Below are positions 50,835-59,383 of a stretch of 62,413 bases of DNA, one piece after another. Under the pieces are notes generated by a model. It saw only the letters and a program-made list of their open reading frames with translations, made no database searches and was not told where the DNA came from. A program made the position numbers and the translations under genes. The stretch's first letter is position 1; every line of letters begins with the position of its first letter. Origin of the DNA: Gordonia gummivorans (GTDB lineage Bacteria > Actinomycetota > Actinomycetes > Mycobacteriales > Mycobacteriaceae); contig NZ_JAKWBF010000033.1 of NCBI RefSeq assembly GCF_022513585.1, positions 1-62,413 of the forward strand, read 5' to 3'.

Positions 50835-51787
50835 CGATCCGGTACTTCGTCTCCATCCTGGCAACGCTCGCCGTGTTCGTTGCATCGGCTGCGTACCTGT
50901 CCTTCGGAGTTCTTGCGCAGCAACCCTTCACCCACAAGACGACCGTGTGGTTGACGGTGCCCGCCTCCAACGGGCTGCACACCGGATCTGCGGTCCTGCT
51001 GCGGGGTGTGCCGATCGGCGAGGTCACCTCGGTCGCCTACGCCGGGAAGACCGTCGAGGTCTCGATCGCCTACGACTCCCGCTACGAGATCCCGGTCGAC
51101 AGCCAGATCGAGATCGCGGCCCAGTCGATGCTCGGTGAGTCGAGCGTGTCGGTCGTGCCGCCGCTGTACGGCGGCGACGATGTCATCGCGGATGGTCAGA
51201 CGTTGGCGGCCAACGTCGTCGACGTGCCCGCCTCGGTGCCCGAATTGCTCGGCTCCACCCAGCAGTTGCTCGACCAGGTCGATCCCGGGTTGGTCGATCG
51301 GCTTGTCACCACGCTCTCGACAGCGCTGGAAGGGACTCAGGATGCCGTCGCCCGGCTGACGCCGGCCGCTCAGGTGCTGGCCGCGACGATGATCTATTCG
51401 CAGCCCGCTTTGGTGACCATCATCGGCAACGCGACCTCGATGTTGCAGCGCGGCCAGTGGATTGGGCCGGCTCTGCGGCCTACCCGACCTGAGTTGCTGT
51501 ACGCGGGCGAGAGCCTGCGACGCGTGATCAACAGCGTCAAACCCTTCGCGGACTTCACCCGTGGCGGAGAGTTGATCGGCGAGCGGTGGAAGCCGGTCCT
51601 GAACAGGTCGGCACCCCTCGTGGCCAAGATCGCGCCGCCGATCGGAACGTTGGCGTCCACATTGCTTCCCGCGGCGCAACGTTCGGGTGCCACGCTCGCC
51701 AATCTCGACATCGCAACGCTCCTCGACCGGGTCATGCAGATGATGCCGGGCAACGGTCTGCGACTCAACGTGACCATACCCAAGTGA
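50831..51787 (+). CDS. mceF: Mce protein, sixth position (MceF)
   Basis: 318 aa from ATG 50831, ATGA overlap. Anchor ILATLAVFVASAAYLSFGVL, MCE domain (TVWLTVPASNGLHTGSAVLL, RGVPIGEVTSVAYAGKTVEV), then QSMLGESSVSVVPPLYGGDD. Shorter than usual MceF proteins of mycobacteria (>400 aa), lacking the long variable tail. Final mce gene; the Mce-associated gene follows after 15 bp with its own ribosome binding site (gatgaggaac). Confidence 0.9.
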   Translation: MTIRYFVSILATLAVFVASAAYLSFGVLAQQPFTHKTTVWLTVPASNGLHTGSAVLLRGVPIGEVTSVAYAGKTVEVSIAYDSRYEIPVDSQIEIAAQSMLGESSVSVVPPLYGGDDVIADGQTLAANVVDVPASVPELLGSTQQLLDQVDPGLVDRLVTTLSTALEGTQDAVARLTPAAQVLAATMIYSQPALVTIIGNATSMLQRGQWIGPALRPTRPELLYAGESLRRVINSVKPFADFTRGGELIGERWKPVLNRSAPLVAKIAPPIGTLASTLLPAAQRSGATLANLDIATLLDRVMQMMPGNGLRLNVTIPK

Positions 51788-51802
51788 GATGAGGAACAGC
51801 CC

Positions 51803-52597
51803 ATGAGCATCGACGTCCACCAGGCCCTCGCCGAGTTGCAGGACACCGATCCCGAGCCGGATTCTGACGTCGGCAAGACCGAAGTGGTTGCTGCTGAAAC
51901 CAAGACCACAGCCAAGGTTGCCGAACCGGCCAAACCCTCGGTGACCAAACCCTCGGTGCGCGAACAACTGAGCGAGAACCTCAACCCCCGTCGGCACCCG
52001 GTGATCGTCGGGATGACGGTGCTGTGTCTGGCCGCGCTGGTGGCTGCGGCCGTCTTCGGCGTTCTCGCATACCGGAGTTCCAAAGACCTGACGGCTGCCG
52101 AGAACCTCACCGCGGACAAACAGTCGGCCGAGCGCGTAGCCGGCGACTACGCGGTCGGAGCCGCGACCTTCGACTTCAAGGACCTGGCTCCGTGGTCGGC
52201 GGCCCTGAAGAAGGGAACGGCACCCGAACTGGCCTCCCGCTTCGACGTTGCCGTCAAGACCCTGACCCCGTTGATCCAACAGGTTCAGTGGAGCCAGACC
52301 GCCAAGCTGATCGCCGCGAAGACCATCGACGTCCGAGCCGATCGACAATTCGTGGTGCAGGTGTTCGTCTCCACGCACATGACCAGCACCCAGAACCCCA
52401 ACGGTCTGAACACGGTGACTCCCTACACCATCACCCTCGATCGAGACGACAACTGGCTCATCACCGACGTCGCGGGGATCGCGGGCGTGGCACAGGACGG
52501 TTCCAACGGTGCGGGGACACCAAACCTTGCCCCCAACGACGCTGCCTCCTCGAACAACTCACCGACAGCAACGACGCCTGCGACGCCGACTCCGTGA
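51803..52597 (+). CDS. Mce-associated membrane protein
   Basis: 264 aa. An acidic cytosolic start (EPDSDVGKTEVVAAETK), one membrane helix (VIVGMTVLCLAALVAAAVFG), then an NTF2-like extracytoplasmic fold (AENLTADKQSAERVAGDYAV, KTIDVRADRQFVVQVFVSTH). This is the Mas/Mam-type protein always found at the end of mce operons, thought to stabilise the transporter (LucA-like or OmamA-like roles in M. tuberculosis). The tail after ~residue 225 is Asn/Thr/Pro-rich. The final bases overlap the next gene (GTGA). Confidence 0.85.
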   Translation: MSIDVHQALAELQDTDPEPDSDVGKTEVVAAETKTTAKVAEPAKPSVTKPSVREQLSENLNPRRHPVIVGMTVLCLAALVAAAVFGVLAYRSSKDLTAAENLTADKQSAERVAGDYAVGAATFDFKDLAPWSAALKKGTAPELASRFDVAVKTLTPLIQQVQWSQTAKLIAAKTIDVRADRQFVVQVFVSTHMTSTQNPNGLNTVTPYTITLDRDDNWLITDVAGIAGVAQDGSNGAGTPNLAPNDAASSNNSPTATTPATPTP

Positions 52598-53154
52598 AGT
52601 CGCGACGCACCGATCGCGAGTTCTGTTGGTCGGTGACACTGTTCGCGCTCAGCGCGGCCGCGGTAGTCGCCGTGTTCATGCCGTGGGTGCGCGGTCGGGG
52701 TGCTCCGATTCCTCAGGCCGCGCAGTTGTCGTCGGCGCAGATCCAACAGCCGGGAGCCACACAGAGTCTCCAGTGCACTGGAATCAGTACGACAACCGGC
52801 GCAGTGCTGTTGGCCGCCGCGTGCGTGCTGGCCGTGGTCGCACTGTGGCGAACGAGCCCGTCCTACCATTCGTCGGCAGCGGCCTACCTCGCGATCGTGG
52901 TGTCCGCCATCGGTATCGCCGCGGTCTTGTGGTTCATCGTCGATGATGCCCTCCGCATCGACGCGATCGGACGGTCGGTGGACCTCGATGCCGATTCGGT
53001 GGCGATCACGTGGTGGCCGTGGGCCGCCCTGGCGCTGTTCGCGTCGAGCCTGGTCGTCGGAGTCATGCTCATGCCTGCGCGTTCGGAAGCCGGCATGGAA
53101 GAAGGCCATTCGGTCGGGAATCAGCGAATGGAGAACTCATGCCTCTGCGGGTGA
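52594..53154 (+). CDS. Four-helix membrane protein of the mce operon
   Basis: 186 aa from GTG 52594, overlapping the preceding stop. Helices near residues 11-30 (SVTLFALSAAAVVAVFMPWV), 65-85 (GAVLLAAACVLAVVALW), 93-113 (AAYLAIVVSAIGIAAVLWFI) and 140-160 (WPWAALALFASSLVVGVMLM). No recognised domain. The cluster position suggests a role in lipid import, perhaps assembly. The last ~20 residues (GNQRMENSCLCG) overlap the start of the following DapB-like pseudogene, so the true end may be shorter in function. Confidence 0.65.
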   Translation: MKSRRTDREFCWSVTLFALSAAAVVAVFMPWVRGRGAPIPQAAQLSSAQIQQPGATQSLQCTGISTTTGAVLLAAACVLAVVALWRTSPSYHSSAAAYLAIVVSAIGIAAVLWFIVDDALRIDAIGRSVDLDADSVAITWWPWAALALFASSLVVGVMLMPARSEAGMEEGHSVGNQRMENSCLCG

Positions 53155-53997
53155 TTCAGTGGACGACAGGGAATGTCGCGAAGGAGGCGGTCCGGGCGGT
53201 TGCCCAACGGCCCGACCTCGAGTTGGTCGGGGCATTTGCGTACTCGCCGGCAAAGGTAGGTGTGGATCTCGGCGAGCTCTGCGGACTCGGGAGCGAGCTG
53301 GGAGTTCTCGCGACCGACGACGTCGACTCGCTGCTCGCTCTCGATCCGGACTGCGCCGTCTACAGTCCGCTTCGTTTCGACGTCAACGAAGTCGCATTGC
53401 TGCTGAGGGCCGGAATCAATGTCGTCACCAGCGCCGAGTTCGTCACCGGGTCGAATCTGTCGCCGTCGGACCGCGCATCGTTGGAAGCGGCAGCCGCCGC
53501 CGGAGGAGCCTCGCTTTTCGGCAGCGGCATGAACCCCGGCTTCGCACAGCTGGCGGCAGCAGTGGCCGGTGGCCTGTCCACCAGTGTCAGCCACGTGTCG
53601 ATGACGGAATCGGTGGACGTCTCACAGTTCGTGGGCGACGCGAACTTCGCCGGCGTCGGATGGGGCCGCCCCAAGGGGGACCCGAACCACACTCGAAGTC
53701 GTGGCCGTGAACCAGAGATGGGTGGCGACCACCGCCTTGGAACCGGCATGGACCGTCGAACACGGCTACCTTCTCGACGTCGTCGGCGATCCCGCCGTGC
53801 ATGTGCGTATCGGCCTCATCCCGACAGCAGCAGACCTGGCCGATCTCACCCCGGCACGGATGCGGGGGATCGGACTCCGCATCACCGCCGCGCCGCTCGT
53901 CAACGCCATACCGGCGGTGTGCGCGGCCCAGCCTGGCATTGTCACCTATGCCGACCTACGTACAGTGGCACCGCGGCTCATTCCACCAGCCCGGTGA
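53139..53997 (+). pseudogene. DapB-like NAD(P)-dependent dehydrogenase, broken by internal deletion and frameshift
   Basis: The first ~180 codons from ATG 53139 (ribosome binding site ggaga) give a dinucleotide-binding domain (MPLRVIQWTTGNVAKEAVRA) and GSGMNPGFAQLAAAVAGG, then GVGWGRPKGDPNH. At ~53680-53700 the frame shifts; the matching C-terminus (AVNQRWVATTALEPAWTVEH, YLLDVV and VNAIPAVCAAQPGIVTYAD) continues in another frame to a stop at 53997. Intact relatives, to my recollection, are ~350 aa with a ~70-residue linker here, which is missing. The reading frame itself runs on to 54149 in the wrong frame, antisense to the next gene. Confidence 0.75.
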
Positions 53998-54007
53998 TGC
54001 GCTGCCG

Positions 54008-54964
54008 TCACGGCCGGACCGTGGCAACCACACCTCGATGGTCCGAACCGGGCAGGTCGACCGCCTCGAACCCGGTGGGAACGGGTCCGCCACGGGTCAG
54101 CACACGATCGAGGGCAAGCATCGGCGGGAACGCCCGATTCGCCGGGTAGGTCGCGACGATCCCCGCGCCCAGGTGGTCCGCCGCGTCGGTGAGACCGGGC
54201 GAGTACGGCGCATCCGATCCGGCGAGCAGGTCACGGAACGGGCGATGGTCGTAGGTGGAGTTGACGTCGGTCCCGATGATCAAGGGCAACGGCTCAGCAC
54301 GCAGTTGCTCGCCGAGGCGTCGCAGTTCGAGTTGCCACTTCCAGGCGGGTTCGGGATAGGGCGGAATCGGGTGCAGCGCATAGAGCGCGCGGCGTCCGAC
54401 CCCCGGAATGGTCACGACCGCACGGAGATTGGCGTGCGTCAGACCGGTGAGCTCTCGAGTGTCGGAGAGCGGGTAGCGCGAATAGATCCCCGAACCACTG
54501 CCGCCCTCACGAGGATCGAGGTAGGCGAAGGGCAGTCGCGCCCGCAGACTCGTCGTTTCGATGCGTCGGGCCGCGTCGGGCGTCAGCTCCACCACGGTGA
54601 GGACATCGATGTCGCGGTCGTCGGCCAGCCGTGCCAGAGCCGTCGTATCGGCTTGTCCGAGATAGATATTGGCCTGCATGACCCGCAGGTCCGACTCTGC
54701 GACGTGCTCGTCGGCGCCGACGAACAGCGGCACCTGAGTCGGCAGTCCGACAACGACGACAACGAGCGCCACCACCGCCGACCAGACGAACCGCGCAAGC
54801 CCGAGCAGGATCAGCCCGACCACCGCGCCGAGGATCATCAGCGGCGTGAACGCCGCCGCCCGGGCCCACACGGTGTTCGCCCATCCCGAGAAGTGCGCGA
54901 TCACCCCGGCCACGCCGAGGGCGACCAGCAGCCAGCCGGTCACCGCAGCAATGTAACGCAACAC
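54008..54964 (-). CDS. Membrane-anchored endonuclease/exonuclease/phosphatase (EEP) family protein
   Basis: 318 aa from GTG 54964, preceded by ggggggtgga. Three N-terminal membrane helices (residues ~3-23, 37-58, 63-80) and then the EEP fold: VMQANIYLGQ, the metal-binding Glu in TVVELTPDAARRI, GTDVNSTYDHRPFRDLL and the final SDHRGVVATV. The active site faces the outside if the helices set it there. Substrates of this group include DNA, phospholipids and phosphoinositides; which applies here is unknown. Convergent with the DapB-like pseudogene. Confidence 0.85.
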   Translation of the reverse strand: MLRYIAAVTGWLLVALGVAGVIAHFSGWANTVWARAAAFTPLMILGAVVGLILLGLARFVWSAVVALVVVVVGLPTQVPLFVGADEHVAESDLRVMQANIYLGQADTTALARLADDRDIDVLTVVELTPDAARRIETTSLRARLPFAYLDPREGGSGSGIYSRYPLSDTRELTGLTHANLRAVVTIPGVGRRALYALHPIPPYPEPAWKWQLELRRLGEQLRAEPLPLIIGTDVNSTYDHRPFRDLLAGSDAPYSPGLTDAADHLGAGIVATYPANRAFPPMLALDRVLTRGGPVPTGFEAVDLPGSDHRGVVATVRP

Positions 54965-55008
54965 TCCACCCCCCGATGGTGTTGTCGGACACGTTCTTTC
55001 TTCTCGGT

Positions 55009-55914
55009 TCAGTTCCCGTAAGCGACGTCGATCGCGTAGCGGTCGAATCCCAACCGATGGTACGTGTGCAGCGCGGCGGTGTTGTCGCCCTCCACGTACA
55101 GATTCACCTCACGCATTCCCACCTCGGCCAGGTGATGCAGTCCGGCCAGGGTCAGCAGCCGACCGAGCCCGCGCCCTTGGGCGGCCGGATCGACGCCGAC
55201 GATGTAGACCTCACCGAGCTCCGCGTCGTGCTGCTTGGTCCAGTGGAATCCGAGCAGGGTGTCCGGCGCTGCCGCGTCGAATGCCAGGAACAGTCCCTGC
55301 GGGTCGAACCACGGCGCCGACGTGCGTTCGGTGATCTGCGCCAGGCTCCAGCCGCCCTGCTCGGGATGCCAGTCGAAGGCCGCATTGTTGACACGCAAGA
55401 TCTCGGCGTCATCGGATTCGCCTGCGTAGGTGCGCAATACGATCGAGTCGTCGACGACGAGGTCGGGCAGCTGCGGGCCCGAGACCAACGACCTGCGCAG
55501 TTGCAGGAGCTCCCGGCGACGCTGCAGACCCATCGCGGCGGCCAACGCCACCGCCTCCGGCAGGTCACCGTGTGCCCAGACGCGCGGCGCCGGGTCGGAC
55601 TCCGATCGCAGATCCGCGGCGGCCTCGAATGCCTTGTCCAGCAACGCCCGACCATGCCCGCGGCGTCGGAGCGCGGGGTCGACGACCGCCTCGATCATCG
55701 CGGACTCCCCCGGCCGTCCGGCAATGATGTTGGCGTAGCCGGCCGTCGAGAGCACGTGCACAGCGGCACCGTCGGCGGTCTCGATGGCCGCGACCGCCTG
55801 CTCCGACAACGGCGAAACTCCGTCTGCCGCAGTCGCTTCCCGTACAAATGCGAGCGCCCGCGCAGCCTCGTCGTCGTCGAGACGCGTGCGGACCGCGATA
55901 CCGTCAATTGCCAT
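55009..55914 (-). CDS. mshD: Mycothiol synthase
   Basis: 301 aa, two GNAT domains: the first with [20 protein letters not shown], the second with the stronger acetyl-CoA loop [20 protein letters not shown] and the mycothiol-type [10 protein letters not shown] and [20 protein letters not shown]. It acetylates Cys-GlcN-Ins to give mycothiol, the main thiol of actinobacteria. The ATG at 55914 overlaps the end of glnR by 11 bp, so both are on one transcript. Same pair as Rv0818–Rv0819. Confidence 0.95.
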   Translation of the reverse strand: MAIDGIAVRTRLDDDEAARALAFVREATAADGVSPLSEQAVAAIETADGAAVHVLSTAGYANIIAGRPGESAMIEAVVDPALRRRGHGRALLDKAFEAAADLRSESDPAPRVWAHGDLPEAVALAAAMGLQRRRELLQLRRSLVSGPQLPDLVVDDSIVLRTYAGESDDAEILRVNNAAFDWHPEQGGWSLAQITERTSAPWFDPQGLFLAFDAAAPDTLLGFHWTKQHDAELGEVYIVGVDPAAQGRGLGRLLTLAGLHHLAEVGMREVNLYVEGDNTAALHTYHRLGFDRYAIDVAYGN

Positions 55915-56719
55915 TGGCGCTGGTGCGCAATTCCTCGTCGAACGGATCCTCGCCACCGAGCGGGGCGTCGTCGAGGTCGAGGTCGTCGGAGTCGACTTCC
56001 GCCTGTGAACCGTCCAGTGCCGCATCCGAACCCGACGAACGACCCCGGCTCGGGCGAACCGCCTTGTACCCGACGTTGCGCACCGTGCCGATGAGCGATT
56101 CGTGTTCGCTGCCGAGTTTGGCCCGCAGACGCCGCACGTGGACGTCGACCGTCCGCGTGCCGCCGAAGAAGTCGTAGCCCCAGACCTCTTGGAGTAGTTG
56201 CGCTCTGGTGAACACCCGGCCGGCGTTCTGCGCGAGGTACTTCAGGAGTTCGAACTCCTTGTAGGTGAGATCGAGCGGACGGCCGCGCAACCGCGCGGTG
56301 TAGGTGCCCTCGTCGATGATCAGTTCACCCAAAGTCACCTTGCCCGACGCCTCTTCGGAGGTCACCCCGCGCGTACGGACCACCAGCAGCCGCAGTCGGG
56401 CGTCGAGTTCCGCGGGTCCCGTTCCGGGCAGCAGGAACTCGTCGATACCCCAATCGGCGTTCACCGCCACGAGCCCGCCCTCGGTGAGCACCGCGGCCAC
56501 CGGGACGGCCGATCCCGTGCTGCCGAGCAGGCGGCACAGTCCACGGGCCGCTGCGAGGTCGGTCCGGGCGTCGACGATGGCGACGTCGGAGTTACCTGCC
56601 TCCATCAGCGACGAGACCTCGGTGGGCGCCACCCGAACGGTGTGCGCCAGCAGCGACAGCGACGGCAGAACCGCCTCGGGGTTGGGGTCGGCGGTCAACA
56701 GCAGGAGATCCATCGACAC
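55904..56719 (-). CDS. glnR: GlnR-type orphan response regulator
   Basis: 271 aa from GTG 56719 (ATG at 56713 is an alternative). The receiver domain ([35 protein letters not shown]) is atypical; the C-terminal winged helix is OmpR-like ([36 protein letters not shown] and [15 protein letters not shown], ending in NVGYKAVRP). After it comes an acidic tail. There is no adjacent kinase. GlnR governs nitrogen assimilation in actinobacteria; whether it controls the guanidine-type operon at 1.8-8.6 kb is a testable idea. The neighbourhood with mshD supports orthology. Confidence 0.9.
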   Translation of the reverse strand: MSMDLLLLTADPNPEAVLPSLSLLAHTVRVAPTEVSSLMEAGNSDVAIVDARTDLAAARGLCRLLGSTGSAVPVAAVLTEGGLVAVNADWGIDEFLLPGTGPAELDARLRLLVVRTRGVTSEEASGKVTLGELIIDEGTYTARLRGRPLDLTYKEFELLKYLAQNAGRVFTRAQLLQEVWGYDFFGGTRTVDVHVRRLRAKLGSEHESLIGTVRNVGYKAVRPSRGRSSGSDAALDGSQAEVDSDDLDLDDAPLGGEDPFDEELRTSANGN

Positions 56720-56868
56720 TCCGATCTTCCTTGTGAATGCGCCGCCGGGCGTACGGCCCCTCTACGCGCCGCACCTGGCCATTGTTTACTCTGCCTTACC
56801 AACGTGTGCGCGATAGGTGACAGAATAGCGCCAATGGCGCGATTCGCTGTTAACAAGGCAGGCCAGGG

Positions 56869-57771
56869 GTGAGCGAACCCGATCGACGGGGCGATCATGG
56901 CACGGGTTCCGATCGGCGGGTTCCCGGCCGTCGGTACGTCGCCATCGCCCTCATTGTGATCGTGGTCACAGGACTGCTGGCGGTTCTCGCCGACGTCGGC
57001 CTGGCGATCCGCACGGAGTATCAGATGTCCCGGGCGATCGCCGCCTCACCGCGGGTGTCCTTCGACCCCGAAGTGACGCTGAGCGGATTCCCTTTCCTCA
57101 CGCACGTGCGTGCAGGCCGGTTCGACGGTGCCGTCATCGCAGCGCGTGACGTCACCCTGCCCGGCTGCGAGGGTCGAGGCGGCTGTCGCGGTGAACTCGG
57201 CGCGACGCTGGGGCTGTGGCACATCGATGACGCGTGGGACATCACGGCCGATGACGTTGTACGCACGGAGTCCGTCTCTGCCCACACCAAGCTCGATGCC
57301 GTCACCATGGCCCGTTACCTGGGGATCGTCGATCTGACGGTGAGCACCCCCGCACCCGACGGCAAGGTGGGCGGCGGCGGACCGCAGGACGGCGCCCCCA
57401 GCAGGCAGTCGGGCGTTGTCCTCACCGGCACCGTCGCCCTTCCCCCGTCCGCGGGCGACGACCCCGACAACCCGCCGTCGGCGTCGACGTTCGACGGACC
57501 CAAGGTGAGGGTCAGCGTCTCGGTGGACCTGAGCGTGCAGGATGGGCGTCTGGCGATCCGGGCGACCGACTATTACACGGGGCCCGAACGCCACGTCGAT
57601 GCCGACGTCCCCGAGGCCATGCGGGCAGCCGTCCTCGATCGGTTCACCACGATTCTGCCGTTGATTCCGCTGCCCTGGGGCCTCACACCGCAGTGGGCGG
57701 CCAGCCTGGGCGGCGACATCCTGCTGCATGCGGACAGTGGCCCCGCGGACCTGCGCCTCGACGCGTTCTGA
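56869..57771 (+). CDS. lmeA: LmeA-type DUF2993 cell-envelope protein
   Basis: 300 aa from GTG 56869. One N-terminal membrane helix (VAIALIVIVVTGLLAVLADV), then the DUF2993 domain (VSFDPEVTLSGFPFLTHVRA, GRFDGAVIAARDV) with the TULIP-like lipid-binding character. A Gly/Pro/Ser-rich insert lies at ~residue 165-205. In mycobacteria LmeA helps maintain mannan elongation of LM/LAM. Divergent from glnR; the gene order glnR–lmeA–(thiX)–cysA2 is seen in M. tuberculosis, here without a thioredoxin gene. Confidence 0.88.
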   Translation: MSEPDRRGDHGTGSDRRVPGRRYVAIALIVIVVTGLLAVLADVGLAIRTEYQMSRAIAASPRVSFDPEVTLSGFPFLTHVRAGRFDGAVIAARDVTLPGCEGRGGCRGELGATLGLWHIDDAWDITADDVVRTESVSAHTKLDAVTMARYLGIVDLTVSTPAPDGKVGGGGPQDGAPSRQSGVVLTGTVALPPSAGDDPDNPPSASTFDGPKVRVSVSVDLSVQDGRLAIRATDYYTGPERHVDADVPEAMRAAVLDRFTTILPLIPLPWGLTPQWAASLGGDILLHADSGPADLRLDAF

Positions 57772-57824
57772 AGACCACCCCCGCGTTTTCTGGCTGCCCG
57801 ATGCCCTGTTGTACCCTCGTGGGC

Positions 57825-57914
57825 ATGCAACAGCGCCGTGAGTTCTTGCTCACCCGACGCCGGGCGATCGACTTCTGTCGAGTCGCCAACTGTTGCTGTC
57901 GCCCGCAGCACTGA
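57825..57914 (+). CDS. 29-aa cysteine-rich leader peptide
   Basis: M-Q-Q-R-R-E-F … F17-C18-R-V-A-N-C23-C24-C25-R-P-Q-H-stop: four of the last twelve residues are Cys. TACCCT (57812-57817) ends 7 nt before the ATG and there is no ribosome binding site, so it is very likely leaderless. It lies 163 bp before the sulfurtransferase gene. In mycobacteria leaderless polycysteine small frames control sulfur genes by cysteine-responsive attenuation, so this is the same type of device. The peptide itself need not have a function. It is one of the shortest clear genes in the window. Confidence 0.85.
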   Translation: MQQRREFLLTRRRAIDFCRVANCCCRPQH

Positions 57915-57916
57915 CG

Positions 57917-57964
57917 GTCATCGAGGCTCTAATTCCTGCCTCGGCCCGTCCACCCGTCGATGAC
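57917..57964 (+). promoter_or_regulatory. Attenuator-type stem after the Cys leader
   Basis: gtcatcga (57917-57924) pairs with tcgatgac (57957-57964); inside, cgaggc (57922-57927) can pair with gcctcg (57938-57943), so the two stems share bases and compete. A further gtcg…cgac lies just after. The 57772-58077 spacer holds this and the leader frame. Confidence 0.6.
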
Positions 57965-58077
57965 GACCGGTTCGTCGTGCGCCTGACGACTCCTGTGCCG
58001 ACGTCTTGGTCGTTGCCCCTGTCAGAACACACCCCTGTCACAACCCCATCCACACATCTCTGGGAAGGACCCCAACC

Positions 58078-58917
58078 ATGGCACGTTCCGATGTCCTGGT
58101 CAGCGCCGAATGGGCTGAGCAGAATCTCAACACCGACGGCATCGTCTTCGTCGAGGTCGACGAGGACACCTCGGCCTACGACGGCGGCCACATCGAAGGC
58201 GCCGTCAAGCTCGACTGGAAGACCGATCTGCAGGATCCGGTCCGTCGCGACTTCGTCGACGCCGACCAGTTCTCCAAGCTGCTCTCCGAGCGCGGTATCG
58301 CCAACGACGACACCGTGGTCCTCTACGGCGGCAACAACAACTGGTTCGCGGCCTACGCCTACTGGTACTTCAAGCTGTACGGCCACAACGACGTCAAGCT
58401 CCTCGACGGCGGCCGCAAGAAGTGGGAACTCGACGGCCGTCCGCTGTCGACCGACGCCGTGAGCCGTCCGGCCACCACCTACAAGGCCGGCGAGCCCGAC
58501 AACACCATCCGCGCGTTCCGCGACGAGGTCGTCGCCGACATCGGCGTCAAGAACCTGGTCGACGTGCGCAGCCCCGACGAGTTCTCCGGCAAGATCCTTG
58601 CGCCGGCTCACCTCCCGCAGGAGCAGAGCCAGCGTCCCGGCCACATCCCCGGCGCCATCAACGTGCCGTGGAGCAAGGCCGCCAACGAGGACGGCACCTT
58701 CAAGAGCGACGAGGACCTCAAGGAGCTCTACGGTGAGGCCGGCCTCGACGGCTCGAAGGACACCATCGCCTACTGCCGCATCGGCGAGCGGTCGAGCCAC
58801 ACCTGGTTCGTCCTCAAGGAACTCCTCGGCCAGCAGAACGTCAAGAACTACGACGGCAGCTGGACCGAGTACGGCTCGCTGATCGGCGTCCCGATCGAAC
58901 TCGGAGAAGGAAAGTAA
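58078..58917 (+). CDS. Thiosulfate sulfurtransferase (CysA2/SseA type)
   Basis: 279 aa with two rhodanese domains. The active Cys is C233 in YCRIGERSSHTWF; the N-terminal domain (VSAEWAEQNLNTDGIVFVEV) is inactive. The loop CRIGER fits a thiosulfate substrate. The M. tuberculosis gene in this place is called cysA2 although it is not the ABC transporter CysA. The start has gggaagg 9 nt before it. Cotranscribed with sseC 6 bp downstream and controlled by the cysteine leader upstream. It moves sulfane sulfur, in support of thiosulfate use or cofactor sulfuration. Confidence 0.94.
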   Translation: MARSDVLVSAEWAEQNLNTDGIVFVEVDEDTSAYDGGHIEGAVKLDWKTDLQDPVRRDFVDADQFSKLLSERGIANDDTVVLYGGNNNWFAAYAYWYFKLYGHNDVKLLDGGRKKWELDGRPLSTDAVSRPATTYKAGEPDNTIRAFRDEVVADIGVKNLVDVRSPDEFSGKILAPAHLPQEQSQRPGHIPGAINVPWSKAANEDGTFKSDEDLKELYGEAGLDGSKDTIAYCRIGERSSHTWFVLKELLGQQNVKNYDGSWTEYGSLIGVPIELGEGK

Positions 58918-58923
58918 GAAATC

Positions 58924-59229
58924 ATGTGTGCTGCACCCAAACAGGGACAGAAACTGCCCGCAGGCGTCGACGTGGAGAAGGAGACCGTCCTGACCGGACA
59001 GGTCACCGACGCCTCGGGTAGTGCCGTGGCAGGCGCGTTCGTCCGTCTGCTCGACTCGACCGGTGAGTTCACCGCCGAGGTCGTCGCGAGCCCGACCGGT
59101 GACTTCCGGTTCTTCGCCGCTCCCGGCACCTGGACGATTCGTGCGCTGTCGTCGGTCGGCAACGGCGAGCAGACGATCAACCCCGACGGCCCGGGCGTGC
59201 ACGAGCACGACATCACCGTCAGCAAGTGA
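58924..59229 (+). CDS. sseC: DUF1416 protein SseC
   Basis: 101 aa: MCAAPKQGQKLPAGVDVEKE start, then the transthyretin-like strand VTDASGSAVAGAFVRLLDST and the close (FRFFAAPGTWTIRALSSVGN). This is the DUF1416 partner found next to CysA2/SseA sulfurtransferases in actinobacteria. Function is not established; the constant pairing suggests it acts with the sulfurtransferase. Both are governed by the Cys leader. The ATG is preceded by gaaggaaagt. A perfect terminator hairpin follows 20 bp after the stop. Confidence 0.92.
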   Translation: MCAAPKQGQKLPAGVDVEKETVLTGQVTDASGSAVAGAFVRLLDSTGEFTAEVVASPTGDFRFFAAPGTWTIRALSSVGNGEQTINPDGPGVHEHDITVSK

Positions 59230-59249
59230 TCGCGTAGTCCCCAACGACG

Positions 59250-59290
59250 CGGCCCGGTCACCTCTTCGGAGGTGACCGGGCCGTTCGCGT
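59250..59290 (+). terminator. Strong terminator after sseC
   Basis: A perfect 15-bp stem (cggcccggtcacctc, 59250-59264, with its exact complement 59269-59283) around a ttcg tetraloop, followed by ttcgcgtttctc. This is the clearest intrinsic terminator in the window. Confidence 0.9.
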
Positions 59291-59383
59291 TTCTCGCGGT
59301 CCCGTTCCTCCGAACGGACGAAATGTTGGCGCCGAACGCATTTCGGTACGTCCGTGCAATCGGACACATGATATTTCTGACGC

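Noticed and set aside
49355..51787. 810-aa giant MceF
   Set aside because: The N-terminal ~490 residues are out-of-frame translation of mceD and mceE; the real gene starts at 50831 with an ATGA overlap.
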